Shown: positions 8,547 to 17,800 of the stretch, piece by piece
Numbering within the stretch: position 1 is the first letter of the stretch
Layout: every line of letters starts with the position of its first letter
From: Halosolutus amylolyticus
GTDB taxonomy: Archaea; Halobacteriota; Halobacteria; Halobacteriales; Natrialbaceae
Assembly: GCF_023566055.1 (NCBI RefSeq)
Contig: NZ_JALIQP010000001.1
Coordinates: 766,059-830,058 of the forward strand
DNA length: 64,000 bases
Direction: 5' to 3'
The notes under the pieces: model-generated
The model's input: only the letters and a program-made list of their open reading frames with translations
The model's database searches: none
Told to the model about the DNA's origin: nothing
Position numbers and translations under genes: made by a program

Positions 8547-9484
8547 TACTCGGTGCCTCGCGTCGCCGCTCGCTTGCGAACGACTCCTCCGTCACCCGTT
8601 TCCGCTTCGATCGCGTCGCGGACGGCGGTCTCGAACGGCGTCAACTCGATGTCGACGAGCCGCTGGAGCCGATCGTCGGTCACCACGACGGGGTTGCGAA
8701 CGCCCTCGATCAGGGGATGAGCCAGGCCAGCCGGGACGTCGGTGACGAGATCGACCCAGTACGCCGACAGCCGCGGACTCAGGACCGGGACGGGGACGAT
8801 GATCGGTTCGCGACCGGTCGCCACGGCGGCCGTCTCCGTCAGCAGGTCTCGATACGTGAGCACGTCCGGGCCGCCGATCTCGTAGACCTCGCCGGCCGTC
8901 TCCGGCAGGTCGAGGACCGCGAGCAGGTACGCGATCACGTCGTCGATCGCGATCGGCTGGCAGGCGACGTGGACCCACTGGGGCGTCACCATGACCGGTA
9001 GCCGGGTCGCGAGCTGGAAGATCATCCTGAAACTCGCGCTCTCGGCCCCGACGATGATGGCCGCGCGGAGGACGGTCACGTCGGCCGTCCCCTCGGCGAG
9101 CGTCGACTCGACCGCGCGACGCGAGGCGAGATGGGGTGACAGGTCGTCGCCGTCGTCGCCGAGGCCGCTGAGATAGACGATCCGATCGACGTCGGCGGCG
9201 TTCGCGGCGCGTTCGAAGTTCCGCGCCGCCCGCCGGTCCCGTTCGACGAAATCGCCGTCGGCGTCCATCGCGTGGATCAGGTAGTAGGCCACGTCGACCC
9301 CGTCGAGACTCGGCTCGAAGCTGCCGGGTTCGAGCACGTCTCCCTCGACGACGGTTACGTCGGGGGCCGGGTCGTACGTGCTGGCGTCCCGGACGAGAAC
9401 GGTAACCGCGTGATCGGTGTCGCGAAGGGCAGCGACGAGGCGACGGCCGACGAACCCGCTGGCCCCGGTCACCAGAACGTGCAT
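8546..9484 (-). CDS. NAD(P)-binding atypical SDR / NmrA-like protein
   Basis: 312 residues with a Rossmann dinucleotide motif TGASGFVGRRL at the N terminus (Gly7, Gly10, Gly13) and the NmrA/atypical short-chain-dehydrogenase layout: VVEGDVLEP after the third strand, VAYYLIHAM, then RIVYLSGLG in place of the classic YxxxK. Such proteins act as nucleotide-sugar, quinone or stress-response reductases or as redox sensors. The start MHVLVTG puts the Rossmann motif at residue 6; the 34 upstream codons look non-coding. It is coupled to the downstream membrane protein, so a membrane-associated substrate is possible. Confidence 0.85.
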   Translation of the reverse strand: MHVLVTGASGFVGRRLVAALRDTDHAVTVLVRDASTYDPAPDVTVVEGDVLEPGSFEPSLDGVDVAYYLIHAMDADGDFVERDRRAARNFERAANAADVDRIVYLSGLGDDGDDLSPHLASRRAVESTLAEGTADVTVLRAAIIVGAESASFRMIFQLATRLPVMVTPQWVHVACQPIAIDDVIAYLLAVLDLPETAGEVYEIGGPDVLTYRDLLTETAAVATGREPIIVPVPVLSPRLSAYWVDLVTDVPAGLAHPLIEGVRNPVVVTDDRLQRLVDIELTPFETAVRDAIEAETGDGGVVRKRAATRGTE

Positions 9485-9562
9485 GCGGCCACGTACGCGG
9501 GATGCGGGCTTAAGGCTCGTGTCGCGCCGACACGGTCCCCCGATCGCCGTTCGCGGTGGGTC

Positions 9563-9672
9563 ATACTGCCGGACAAAACGGTTCATACATCGATCGCACT
9601 CGAGACGCTGTCGTCAGCGACGACAGCCGTCGAAACGCGATCGAGTATTCACTGACTGTTATCCGGTAGTAT
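9563..9672. mobile_element. 110-bp MITE-like palindromic element, family 1, copy 1
   Basis: Bounded by ATACTGCCGGACAA and, on the other strand, ATACTACCGGATAA as terminal inverted repeats. The centre is the stem GCTGTCGTC-agc-GACGACAGC. It encodes nothing credible. An inverted copy at 22530-22639 differs at a single base. Its right end overlaps the stop codon of the cysteine-cluster gene at 9672-9674. No target-site duplication is obvious. Confidence 0.85.
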
Positions 9673-10652
9673 CACTCGATCGCGTCCCAGCCCGGCGTCT
9701 CCGGGGCTCCTCGTGCCTCCTCGATCGTCTTCGCGACGTCTGCGGGCGGAACCGTCCCGTCGGCCTGCCGGTGACGTTCGGCCCACTCCTGGATGGCGGG
9801 GCCGACCCAGGTTTCGCCGGGTCCGTCCCTGCCGGTCGCGTGTTCCCCGGGACCGCCCTCGGCTCCTGCCGCGATCGCTTTCGCCTTTGCCTCCTCGTAG
9901 TGGGGCTCCGAGATCGCGATCGTGCCGGGACTCGAAGCCGCGGCGACGGCGACGAGTTCCGCGCGGTCCGTGGCCGTGAGGTCGCCGCTCGCGGCCCTGC
10001 CGACGATCCCCTCGAGCCGTTCCGGTCCGGGATGACAGAAGAGTTTCGCCCCGATCGCCTGCGACCCCAGCAGGAGTCCGTCGCGGTCGTCGTGGCCGTC
10101 GTCGACCAGGCGATCGCCGCCGAAGGCCGCCTCGACACGCTCGCACTCGGTCTCCTGGTCGAGCGCGAGGTTGTGCTCCGGATAGGCTCCGCACTCGTCG
10201 GGAAAGAGCGCCTCGTCGTTGTGGATCCGACACTGGAGCGTCGTAGGGTCGAGGAAGACGCAGGTGGGGAGCCACGCCGGCTCCTCGCGATCGAAGGGAG
10301 CGACCGGCTTCGGTGGTTTCCGGAGTCCGACGAAAAACGCCGGACGGCCCGCGACGGCGGCGACGCTGATCTCGTCGATCTCGACGCCCTCGCTCTCGTC
10401 GGCGGCGCGCCAGAACCGGGGCGTCATAGCCGCCGCCAGCCCGCGATCGAGGACCGTCCGCACCTCGTCGCGGGTCAGCGGGACGAAGGTCGGGTCGTCG
10501 TCGAGAGGCTCCCTGCGTGGCCCATCGGCATCCGGGTTTCGGGGGCCGCGGCGATCGGGCTGGCTCCGGCCCCCGTCGCGGCCGTCGGCCGACTCGAGCA
10601 GCGATCGCCAGTCCAGACAACAGCCGGCACAGCCCTCACAATGCACCTCCAT
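9672..10652 (-). CDS. YkgJ-family cysteine-cluster protein
   Basis: 326 residues. The N terminus has the cluster C5-x2-C8-x2-C11-C12, and about 130 residues later come a second group in CVFLDPTTLQC and a Cys in DECGAYP. This Cys arrangement defines the YkgJ (UPF0153) family of putative iron-sulfur or zinc proteins. The region around residues 20-45 is a low-complexity linker. The ATG before the first Cys cluster was preferred to one 11 codons upstream because the family begins there. Its stop overlaps the end of the 110-bp element. The biochemical role of the family is unsettled. Confidence 0.82.
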   Translation of the reverse strand: MEVHCEGCAGCCLDWRSLLESADGRDGGRSQPDRRGPRNPDADGPRREPLDDDPTFVPLTRDEVRTVLDRGLAAAMTPRFWRAADESEGVEIDEISVAAVAGRPAFFVGLRKPPKPVAPFDREEPAWLPTCVFLDPTTLQCRIHNDEALFPDECGAYPEHNLALDQETECERVEAAFGGDRLVDDGHDDRDGLLLGSQAIGAKLFCHPGPERLEGIVGRAASGDLTATDRAELVAVAAASSPGTIAISEPHYEEAKAKAIAAGAEGGPGEHATGRDGPGETWVGPAIQEWAERHRQADGTVPPADVAKTIEEARGAPETPGWDAIE

Positions 10653-10744
10653 GCGCGGCGGTACCACGGCGTCGCCTATAACCACTCGGGCGGCGTCTTC
10701 GGGCCGGGGGAACGACTTTCAGCGTCCGGGGCGCAGTCGATCGT

Positions 10745-10984
10745 ATGGGACAGGGTACCTGCGACGGCTGCGGTCGATCGGTCACGGCCGCCGGGAGCGT
10801 GGCCAACCTCTGGACGTTCGGCGACCGGGACGGGAGCGAGGGGACGGCCATGACCCTGGAGTTCGAGGACGGCTCCGAACACCTCCTCTGTTATCCCTGC
10901 ATCGAGGTCCTGCCCGACCACCCGACGGCGACCGACGTCGAACGGCTCTCGCAGGTCGACGGGGAGACGTCTCGGCTACGGTGA
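10745..10984 (+). CDS. Small zinc-binding protein, 79 aa
   Basis: 79 residues with Cys6-x2-Cys9 and Cys49-x2-Cys52, a zinc-ribbon ligand pattern. Between the pairs lies a beta-rich segment (ANLWTFGD ... MTLEFEDGSEHLL). This is a halobacterial zinc-finger miniprotein of unknown role. It is divergent from the cysteine-cluster gene and followed by a GC-rich hairpin at 11030. Confidence 0.75.
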   Translation: MGQGTCDGCGRSVTAAGSVANLWTFGDRDGSEGTAMTLEFEDGSEHLLCYPCIEVLPDHPTATDVERLSQVDGETSRLR

Positions 10985-11029
10985 ATCGCCTCGGGGTATT
11001 CTCCTGTACTGCTCGATAAAAACGGGACG

Positions 11030-11056
11030 CGGCCGCGATCGGGGCGGTCGCGGCCG
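11030..11056. terminator. GC-rich hairpin after the small zinc protein
   Basis: CGGCCGCGA and TCGCGGCCG form a perfect 9-bp stem around a 9-nt loop, 45 nt after the stop. No T tract follows, so a terminator role is only likely. Confidence 0.4.
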
Positions 11057-11117
11057 AACCGTAACCCAACCGGAACCTGGAGTGTCTGTACTGCGATCGT
11101 GCCGCACTGCACCGCAA

Positions 11118-11208
11118 GCGGAAGGGGTGGGATTCGAACGCCACGAGGCACGATGGCCGCCGCGGGCCAGAGGCACCGCGGTGCTCTTCCGCTGAGCGAC
11201 CCTTCCGC
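11118..11208 (-). tRNA. tRNA-like sequence, isotype not assigned, possibly degenerate
   Basis: Read on the minus strand the ends pair as GCGGAAGGG with CCCTTCCGC, nine perfect base pairs. Then comes a D arm with stem GCTC/GAGC and loop AGCGGAA, and near the 3' end a T arm with the invariant GTTCGAATC. The T stem is GTGG/CCAC with one extra C. The middle is abnormal: instead of a 7-nt anticodon loop there is a long CCGCGG/CCGCGG hairpin and a second GGC/GCC stem like a long variable arm, so no anticodon can be read with confidence. It may be a decayed tRNA, an intron-bearing one, or a non-canonical tRNA. Confidence 0.42.
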
Positions 11209-11316
11209 ACCTGAGTCCGACGGCCGAGTTCGTATTCGTAATCCGTCGGCTACCGGCGGGTAACGGCGGCCTACGGACGAGTGGGCTCGGCAGGGAGCGC
11301 ACGTCGGACGACCCGA

Positions 11317-12036
11317 TCACGAGGACGTCGCCGAGTCGGGCGACGCGACCGCCGTCGCTCGTGCCGCCGTCGCCTTGAACGAGGCGACGACCTCCCGCCC
11401 GATCGCGAGGTCCAGCCGATCGCGACTCGCTCGCGTGACGAGCGCCTGCAGTTCGGCGTCGGCGTCGCCGTCCAGCGCGAGGGTCACCCTGACGATCGCG
11501 TCGCCCTCCTCGAGGTCCTCGACGGTCCCCGTGAACCGGTTCCGGAGGCTGGTTCGATCCGCGTCGGGCACGTCCCCGGGATCGGTCAGGACGACCGCGT
11601 CCGAGCGAACGCTGACCTGGACCGCAGTCGCGTCCGGCGGCACGAGCGCCAGGATCGATCCGATCGGCGTCTCGACGGTCGCGAGTTCGCCCGTCCGGTC
11701 TCGGACGGTCCCCCGAAAGACGGACTCGGTCACCCGCGCGACGCCGCCGAGTTCGGCGTCGTGTCGATCGAATCGCCGCCGGAGGGATCGCGCCGTCGCG
11801 GTGAGTTCGGTCCCGCCGCCGCCGCTCCCGCCTCGCCGGCGTTCGGTGATCGGGCCGACGGCGTCCTCGATCTCGACGATCCGGTTCTGCAGGCGCGCGT
11901 ACGATCGCCCCAGTTCCTCGGCCGCCCGGTGCATCGAGCCGTGGCGGTCGATCGCGTCGAGCATCTCCATGTCCCGTCGATCGATCGTGACGTCGTCGAC
12001 GGCCAGTTTCGTGGTGTACTCCTTTTCGATCGTCAT
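11317..12036 (-). CDS. ModE-like molybdate/tungstate-responsive regulator
   Basis: 239 residues. The first 100 form a LysR/ModE-type winged helix (DMEMLDAIDRHGSMHRAAEELGRSYARLQNRI), and two TOBE/Mop-like oxyanion domains follow (about 105-165 and 170-235; the second holds LVTRASRDRLDLAIGREV). That is the layout of ModE, which represses transport genes when molybdate or tungstate is bound. It is the last gene of the tup operon, 46 bp after the ATPase gene on the same strand, so it probably controls this operon and possibly tungsten-enzyme genes. Metal preference is inferred from the neighbours. Confidence 0.87.
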   Translation of the reverse strand: MTIEKEYTTKLAVDDVTIDRRDMEMLDAIDRHGSMHRAAEELGRSYARLQNRIVEIEDAVGPITERRRGGSGGGGTELTATARSLRRRFDRHDAELGGVARVTESVFRGTVRDRTGELATVETPIGSILALVPPDATAVQVSVRSDAVVLTDPGDVPDADRTSLRNRFTGTVEDLEEGDAIVRVTLALDGDADAELQALVTRASRDRLDLAIGREVVASFKATAARATAVASPDSATSS

Positions 12037-12082
12037 GGTAGCCTCGGTCTCGAGCGGGGTACGCAGCGGGCGGACATGCGAG

Positions 12083-12850
12083 TCAGTATATCAGTTCGCC
12101 GTCGATAAACTTCCGGGCTCGCCCGTCGCTCGGCTCGTCGAACACCGTCTCCGTCTCGTCGACTTCGATGATCTCGGTGCCGAGCATGACGGCCGTCCGG
12201 TCCGCGACCCGGCGGGCCTGATGCATGTCGTGGGTCGCGACGACGACCCCGATGCCCCGATCTCGCGCCTCGAGGACGGCGTCCTCGATGACCGCCGTGT
12301 TTCGCGGGTCGAGGTCCGACGTCGGTTCGTCGAGCAGGAGGACGTCGGGGTCGTACGCCAGCGCGCGGGCGAACGCGACCCGCTGGGCCTCGCCGCCGGA
12401 TAGCGATTCGGCGTTCTGATCGCCCTTCTCGGCCAGCCCGACTGTCTCGAGGGCCTCGATGGCGTCACCGGTCCCGTTGGCTCCACCGACGAAGCGCGCG
12501 AACTCGTGGCGGATCCGATCGGGCCACGGCTGTCGGACCCGAAGCCCGTAGGCGGCATTTCGCCGAACGCTCGCGTCGAAGAGGCTCGCCTCCTGGAAGA
12601 CCATCCCGACGCGACGGCGGTACTCGAGCCGTCGCTCGTCGGAAAGCGCCCAGACGTCCGTGCCCTCGTAGGCGATCGTCCCCGCGTCGGGCGCGTCGAA
12701 CAGCGCCAGCAGGCGCAACAGGGTCGACTTCCCGACGCCGGAGGGGCCGATGACCGCGACGACTTCGCCGGGCGAGACCGACAGCGAGACCCCATCGAAG
12801 ACGAGTTCGTCGCCGTACGCGCGGCGGACGTCGACGGCCTCGAGCGTCAT
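12083..12850 (-). CDS. tupC: Tungstate ABC transporter ATP-binding protein
   Basis: 255 residues. Walker A GPSGVGKS at 35-42, the Q loop in GMVFQEAS, signature LSGGE at 150-154 and Walker B with switch in [11 protein letters not shown] at 171-181, then the H loop ATHDM. It hydrolyses ATP on the cytoplasmic face to drive oxyanion import. The start overlaps the stop of the permease gene by 4 bp (ATGA), showing operon structure. Pairing with a TTTS-type binding protein makes tungstate the likely substrate, although related systems accept molybdate. Confidence 0.9.
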   Translation of the reverse strand: MTLEAVDVRRAYGDELVFDGVSLSVSPGEVVAVIGPSGVGKSTLLRLLALFDAPDAGTIAYEGTDVWALSDERRLEYRRRVGMVFQEASLFDASVRRNAAYGLRVRQPWPDRIRHEFARFVGGANGTGDAIEALETVGLAEKGDQNAESLSGGEAQRVAFARALAYDPDVLLLDEPTSDLDPRNTAVIEDAVLEARDRGIGVVVATHDMHQARRVADRTAVMLGTEIIEVDETETVFDEPSDGRARKFIDGELIY

Positions 12851-13572
12851 CGGTACCCCCCTTCGTCGCTACCCAGTCGGATCACGATCGCGTTGACGAC
12901 CAACACGAGCGCGAGCAGTATCGCACCGAGGAGCATCGCCGTCTCGAACCGCCCGCGCTGGGCCTCGAGCTGGATCGCCGTCGTGAGGGTGCGGGTCTTC
13001 GAGGTGCCGTCCGCGCCGGCGATGTTCCCGCCGACGATGAGGACGGAGCCGACCTCGCTGATCGCTCGGCCGAAGCCGGCGAGGACGGCGGTCGCGATCC
13101 CGTAGCGGGCCTCCTTGATCGTGACCAGCGCCACGTCGAGGCGCGTCCCGCCCATGGCGTAGGCCGCGTCACGGACGCCCTCCTCGACGCTACTGACCGC
13201 GGCGAGGCTCACGCCCGTAATGACCGGCGTCGCGAGGACGAACTGCGACATGATCATCGCTTCGCGCGTGAAGACGAGTTCGAGCGGGCCGAGCGGCCCC
13301 TGGTTGGACACCGTAAACAGGACGACGAGTCCGACGACGACGCTCGGGAACCCCATGCCGGTGTTGATGATCGACGTCAGCAACCGCTTTCCGCGGAAGT
13401 CCGCGAAGCCGACGAGGAGCGCGATCGGGAGGCTACAGAGCGTGCTCAGCGAGACCGCCATCACGCTGACGTACAGCGAGACGGCGATGATGCTCCGGAC
13501 GTAGTTCCACTCGAAGGGGAACGGGACCCCGGCCAGCAACGGATCGGTCACGACGCTCTCGAGTAGCATCAC
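12847..13572 (-). CDS. tupB: Tungstate ABC transporter permease
   Basis: 241 residues with about five or six transmembrane helices and the binding-protein-dependent permease EAA loop ([22 protein letters not shown], about residues 125-150) that docks the ATPase. Length and composition match TupB/WtpB-type permeases. It overlaps both neighbours by 4 bp, so binding protein, permease and ATPase are translated as a coupled set. Confidence 0.9.
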   Translation of the reverse strand: MMLLESVVTDPLLAGVPFPFEWNYVRSIIAVSLYVSVMAVSLSTLCSLPIALLVGFADFRGKRLLTSIINTGMGFPSVVVGLVVLFTVSNQGPLGPLELVFTREAMIMSQFVLATPVITGVSLAAVSSVEEGVRDAAYAMGGTRLDVALVTIKEARYGIATAVLAGFGRAISEVGSVLIVGGNIAGADGTSKTRTLTTAIQLEAQRGRFETAMLLGAILLALVLVVNAIVIRLGSDEGGYR

Positions 13573-14522
13573 CCGTCCGATGAATCGTTCGACTCACCGC
13601 CGTCGGCGCTCCACCCCTCGGGGACGTACTGCTGGAAGTTCGGCTCCTCCGAGAGCGCCTCGGGGTAGAACAGCTGTTCGCCGTTGGCGGTGTAGTTCTC
13701 GATGAGCTCCTGTCCCTCCGGACCAGTGATGAAGCCGATGTACGCCATCGCGAGGTCGTACTCGACGCCCTCGTGGACGGCCGGGTTGACGGCGACGATC
13801 CCGTACGGGTTCGAGAGCAGTTCCGGTCCGTCCTCGATCGGGCCCTCGACCTGAATCTCGAGGTCGATCTCCTCCTGCATGTCCAGATACGTCCCGCGGT
13901 CCGACAGCGTGTAGGCCCCCTGCTGGGTGGCCGTGTTGATGACGTCGCCCATCCCCTGTCCCGTCTCCTGGTACCACTCGCCGAACGACCCGACGTCCAG
14001 ACCCGTCTCCGCCCAGAGTTCGAGTTCCTTCGTGTGCGTTCCGGAGTCGTCGCCCCGGGAGACGAACGTCGATTCAGATTCGGCGATCGCCTCGAAGGCC
14101 GCGACGACGTCGTCGCTACCGCCGATCGACGCGGGATCGTCCGCGCCGCCGATGACCACGAAGTCGTTGAACATGAGGTCGCGCCGGTTGACGCCGTACC
14201 CCTCCTGCATGAACTCGTCCTCGAGCGATCGGGCGTGGACCATCACCACGTCCGAGTCGCCGTTGCGCGCGGTCTCGAGGGCCCGTCCCGTTCCCTGCGG
14301 GATGGCGTCGACGCTAACGCCGTACCGGTCCTCGAAGGGCGCGTTCAGTTCGTCGAGCAGGCCCGTGTTGTACGTGCTCGAGGTCGTCGTCAGGGTGAGC
14401 GTTTCGCCGACGATCTCCCCTCCCCCGTCGGATTCCTCACTGGTGAGTGCCGCACAGCCGGCGAGGCCGACGGCTGCACCGCTCCCGATCGCGGCGACGA
14501 ACTCCCGCCGTTGTATCGTCAT
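13569..14522 (-). CDS. tupA: Tungstate ABC transporter substrate-binding lipoprotein
   Basis: 317 residues. The N terminus has twin arginines (Arg5-Arg6), a hydrophobic stretch and lipobox LAGC with Cys23, indicating Tat export and lipid anchoring on the outer face. TTTS at 45-48 is the TupA-family oxyanion motif that sets tungstate binders apart from ModA and WtpA. Later [10 protein letters not shown] and [12 protein letters not shown] also match TupA. The start MTIQRREF was chosen because it gives the signal peptide; 25 more codons upstream lack any such feature. It is first gene of the operon. Confidence 0.92.
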   Translation of the reverse strand: MTIQRREFVAAIGSGAAVGLAGCAALTSEESDGGGEIVGETLTLTTTSSTYNTGLLDELNAPFEDRYGVSVDAIPQGTGRALETARNGDSDVVMVHARSLEDEFMQEGYGVNRRDLMFNDFVVIGGADDPASIGGSDDVVAAFEAIAESESTFVSRGDDSGTHTKELELWAETGLDVGSFGEWYQETGQGMGDVINTATQQGAYTLSDRGTYLDMQEEIDLEIQVEGPIEDGPELLSNPYGIVAVNPAVHEGVEYDLAMAYIGFITGPEGQELIENYTANGEQLFYPEALSEEPNFQQYVPEGWSADGGESNDSSDG

Positions 14523-14733
14523 AGATACTACGACCGATCGAACGGAGAAATATCTTTGGGTGGGTGAGTAACGAGATCCGGTTACCGCGGCTCGCATCTC
14601 GGCCCCGATAGGCGATCGTTTCCGAACTTCTCTCGATCAGATAATCGAATTCGGTTACGTAATGCCGGCCCGAAATCGGTTACTTTCGATCAGCGATCGA
14701 GACGGTCCGTAGCATTTAGGACGCGGCCCCGCG

Positions 14734-16557
14734 GTGACTCGAACGGTGAATCCGGATCGGATCTTCGAGGCGTTCCCCGCGCCGAGCTATCGCGGGGCCC
14801 AGGAGCAGGCCCTCCGGGACATCCGCGACGCGTTCGCGGCGGGCAACGACGTCGTCCTCGTCCGCGCGCCGACCGGGAGCGGCAAGTCCCTGCTCGCACG
14901 GGCGATCGCGGGCTGTGCCCGGACGATCGACGAGGCCGACCCGAGCGAGGCTTCGGGCGCGTACTACACGACGCCGCAGGTGTCCCAGTTAGACGACGTG
15001 GCGGCCGACGACCTGCTCGCGGACCTGAACGTCATCCGCGGCAAGTCCAACTACACCTGCATCCTGCCGAACGAGCGCAACACGCCGGTCAACCAGGCAC
15101 CCTGCGTCCGCGAGCGCGGTTACGACTGTTCGGTCAAGCACCGCTGTCCGTACTTCTCCGACCGGGCGATCGCGTCGAACCGATCGATCGCGGCGATGAC
15201 GCTCGCCTACTTCATGCAGACCGCGGGCAGCGAGGTCTTTCGCAAGCGCGACGTCGTGGTCGTCGACGAGGCCCACGGCCTCGCCGAGTGGGCCGAAATG
15301 TACGCGACGATCCAGCTGGGGCCGCGAAGGGTGCCGTTCTGGGACGAGTTGCGCGTCCCCGCCGTCGACGGGCCGGACCGGGCGGCCCGCTACGCCGAGG
15401 CGCTCGCCCAGCAGTGCGAGCGCCGGAAGGACGACCTGCTCGCCCAGGACTCGCTCTCGCCCGCGGAGGTGCGCGAGCGCGATCGGCTCCAGGAACTGAT
15501 CGGGGAACTCGACTGGTTCGTCTCCGACTACCGCGACCCGGAGAGTCCGACGACGTGGCTGGTCGACCAGTCGGAGCCGCGCTCGGCCGACGCCACCGAC
15601 GGCGAGGGCGAGGACGACGAACCGCAGGGTGGGCCGCTGACGATCAAGCCGATGAACCCCGAGAAGTACCTCCAGCACACCGTCTGGGATCGCGGGAACA
15701 GGTTCGCCCTGCTGTCGGCGACGATCCTCAACAAGGCGGCCTTCTGCCGACAGGTCGGGCTCGACCCCGACAACGTCGCGCTCGTCGACGTTCCGCACAC
15801 CTTCCCCGTCGAGAACCGGCCGCTGTACGACGTCACGCAGGGGAAGATGACCTACGAGCACCGCGACGAAACCACGCCGAAGATCGCCCGGACGATCGTC
15901 CGGATCATGCAGGCCCATCCCGACGAGAAGGGGCTCGTTCACGCCCACTCTTACGACATTCAGGAGCGGCTGGCGGATCTGCTGGCCGATTTCGGCGTCG
16001 GCGATCGGGTCCGGACCCACAGTCGCGAGGACCGCGACGCCGACCTGGAGGCGTGGAAGGCGACGGACGATCCCGACGTCTTCCTCTCGGTCAAGATGGA
16101 GGAGGCCCTCGATCTGAAGGGTGACCTCTGTCGGTGGCAGGTGCTGTGCAAGGCCCCGTTCCTCAACACGAACGACTCCCGGGTGGCACACCGGCTCGAG
16201 GAGGGTCAGTGGGCGTGGTACTTCCGGACGGCGCTCCGGACGGTGATCCAGGCCTGCGGGCGGGTCGTCCGCGCACCCGAGGATCACGGCGCGACCTACC
16301 TCGCGGACGCGAGCCTGCTCGACGTGTTCGATCGCGCCCGGTCGGACATGCCCGACTGGTTCGCCGAGCAGGTCGATCGAATGGCCGACCCCGATCTGCC
16401 GGGGTTCGAGCCACAGGCCGCGCTCGCGAGCGAATCGTCGGCAGGCGCAGCCACGGGGACGGGTCGGACCGATCGCGACGCCGCGCCGTCGCGGGGACGG
16501 TCGGGACGGTCGTCGCGCTCGAGTCCACTCGCCGACGTCTGGGATACCGACGAGTAA
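14734..16557 (+). CDS. XPD/Rad3-type ATP-dependent DNA helicase
   Basis: 607 residues, superfamily 2. Walker A APTGSGKS at 45-52, DEAH at 178-181, and four cysteines (109, 124, 132, 138) between them that match the [4Fe-4S] cluster of XPD, FancJ and DinG helicases. Motifs V/VI appear near LKGDLCRWQVL and TVIQACGRVVRAPEDHG. The predicted activity is 5'-3' unwinding in repair. The C-terminal 60 residues are low-complexity Ser/Arg/Gly-rich. Start GTG 14734 is one of two candidates (also GTG 14746). It is divergent from the tup operon. Confidence 0.88.
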   Translation: MTRTVNPDRIFEAFPAPSYRGAQEQALRDIRDAFAAGNDVVLVRAPTGSGKSLLARAIAGCARTIDEADPSEASGAYYTTPQVSQLDDVAADDLLADLNVIRGKSNYTCILPNERNTPVNQAPCVRERGYDCSVKHRCPYFSDRAIASNRSIAAMTLAYFMQTAGSEVFRKRDVVVVDEAHGLAEWAEMYATIQLGPRRVPFWDELRVPAVDGPDRAARYAEALAQQCERRKDDLLAQDSLSPAEVRERDRLQELIGELDWFVSDYRDPESPTTWLVDQSEPRSADATDGEGEDDEPQGGPLTIKPMNPEKYLQHTVWDRGNRFALLSATILNKAAFCRQVGLDPDNVALVDVPHTFPVENRPLYDVTQGKMTYEHRDETTPKIARTIVRIMQAHPDEKGLVHAHSYDIQERLADLLADFGVGDRVRTHSREDRDADLEAWKATDDPDVFLSVKMEEALDLKGDLCRWQVLCKAPFLNTNDSRVAHRLEEGQWAWYFRTALRTVIQACGRVVRAPEDHGATYLADASLLDVFDRARSDMPDWFAEQVDRMADPDLPGFEPQAALASESSAGAATGTGRTDRDAAPSRGRSGRSSRSSPLADVWDTDE

Positions 16558-16808
16558 CGTTCGTCTCGCCGTCACCGGTGAACGTGCCGCACGCCGGTCA
16601 AAGATAGCCGCCGAAACGCGGCGGATCGGAACTGGCTCCGAGTACTGGCATGACCTCGAATTCGATCCACCGTCCGGGCCGGCACTCGAGGCAAGGAACG
16701 CACGGATAAACTATCTACCTCCCGGAATATGTTACGTGCTGTGAAACATGTTGCATACGACAGGCCACGTTCCGCGATGTGGGGCAACGGACGAAATCGC
16801 CGATCGCC
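16558..16808. other. Gene-free interval between convergent genes
   Basis: About 250 bp between two converging stops. No credible frame, RNA fold or strong T tract is seen. A small inverted repeat (atgtt...aacat) and an AACATGTT palindrome occur near 16728-16752. Confidence 0.5.
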
Positions 16809-17615
16809 CTAGGCCGGTTCGTCGATCGCGATGGCGTCGATCCGGCGGGCAGCCGACTGCAGGTTCCGGTAGCGACGGGTCGCCCACGCCCGGAGCCGGG
16901 GGTCCGTGCTCTCGAGGGCGACGACCAGGTGGCCGCTGTCGTCGCAGGCGCCGAGAAACACCGTCTCCCCGACGAGCGCGAGCCCCATCGACGGGTCGTC
17001 GTCGGTGACGTACAGGTCGTAGTGGTCGAGCGAGAGCGACTGCCGGAACCGATCGGCGTAGCGCTCGGCGGCGACCTCGAACGTCGATTCGCCGAGGACG
17101 AGCGACGTCGGCGTCCCGGACCGAATGACTGGCGCGTGGATCGTCAGGAACTGGCGGTTGATGACGGGCGAGACGCCGCGGAGTCGATCGTCGTCTCCGA
17201 CCGCGGCCGCGATCCGATCGGCGTACCACTCGATCGGCCGGTGCGGGTTCGTCTCGGTCGCGGTCGCCAGTTCGGCCGTGTGGAACCAGTCGACCTCGAG
17301 GGCGGCGGCGTCGACGTCGACCCGGGAGAGGAACGGCTCGACCCGGTCGAGAATACCGAACCGGGTCCGCGTTTGCCGGTAGGTCTCGAGGGCCAGTTCG
17401 CCGGCCGCCGTCGCCGTGTAGCCGCCGTCGACGCGGGCCACCCAGCCGCGATCGGTCAACTCGCCCAGGGTCCGGTGGACCGTCGTCCGGGAGACGTCGG
17501 CGAACGAGACGAGGTCGGCAGGCTGGGCGGGTTCGTCGGTCAGTCGATCGAGGACGTCGACGCGGGCGGGCGACCCCGAGAGATAGCCGATCCCCCGGTC
17601 CTGCTCGTCGGTCAT
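16809..17615 (-). CDS. Winged-helix regulator with FilR1-like sensor domain
   Basis: 268 residues. Residues 15-75 make a winged helix typical of haloarchaeal ArsR/TrmB-like regulators (SPARVDVLDRLTDEPAQPADL, then VSRTTVHRTLGELTDRGWV). From about residue 100 the sequence follows the COG4742/FilR1 middle-domain pattern (PVINRQFLTIHAPVIRSG ... DDDPSMGLALVGE ... VALESTDPRLRAWA), thought to sense small ligands. No partner gene is adjacent, so targets are unknown. It converges on the helicase gene. Confidence 0.8.
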   Translation of the reverse strand: MTDEQDRGIGYLSGSPARVDVLDRLTDEPAQPADLVSFADVSRTTVHRTLGELTDRGWVARVDGGYTATAAGELALETYRQTRTRFGILDRVEPFLSRVDVDAAALEVDWFHTAELATATETNPHRPIEWYADRIAAAVGDDDRLRGVSPVINRQFLTIHAPVIRSGTPTSLVLGESTFEVAAERYADRFRQSLSLDHYDLYVTDDDPSMGLALVGETVFLGACDDSGHLVVALESTDPRLRAWATRRYRNLQSAARRIDAIAIDEPA

Positions 17616-17710
17616 ATACGTTCTCGCTCACTCGCGGCGAAGTAAACAGTTCTGTTCGACGCTCGAGAGCCCTAATTGAATCGGACGAAGAATCGGCGCG
17701 ATCGCGAGGA

Positions 17711-17795
17711 GGTACGGACCGTTGTCCGTCAGTTCCGGCGCAACTGCGCCCCGTCTGCGGTCGCGCGAGTGCATCGGAACAGCAAGTCCGTACGA
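17711..17795. repeat. 85-bp palindromic element, family 2, diverged copy
   Basis: Left arm GGTACGGACCGTTGTCC... and right arm ...AGCAAGTCCGTACGA are inverted copies around a CGGCGCAACTGCG core. The copy is more diverged than those at 22391 and 26732. It ends 5 bp from the stop codon of the tiny membrane-protein gene at 17801. Confidence 0.65.
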
Positions 17796-17800
17796 AACGG

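Noticed and set aside
11118-11208. Selenocysteine tRNA
   Set aside because: The nine-pair acceptor is suggestive, but there is no TCA anticodon, no seven-pair D stem, and haloarchaea are not known to use selenocysteine.
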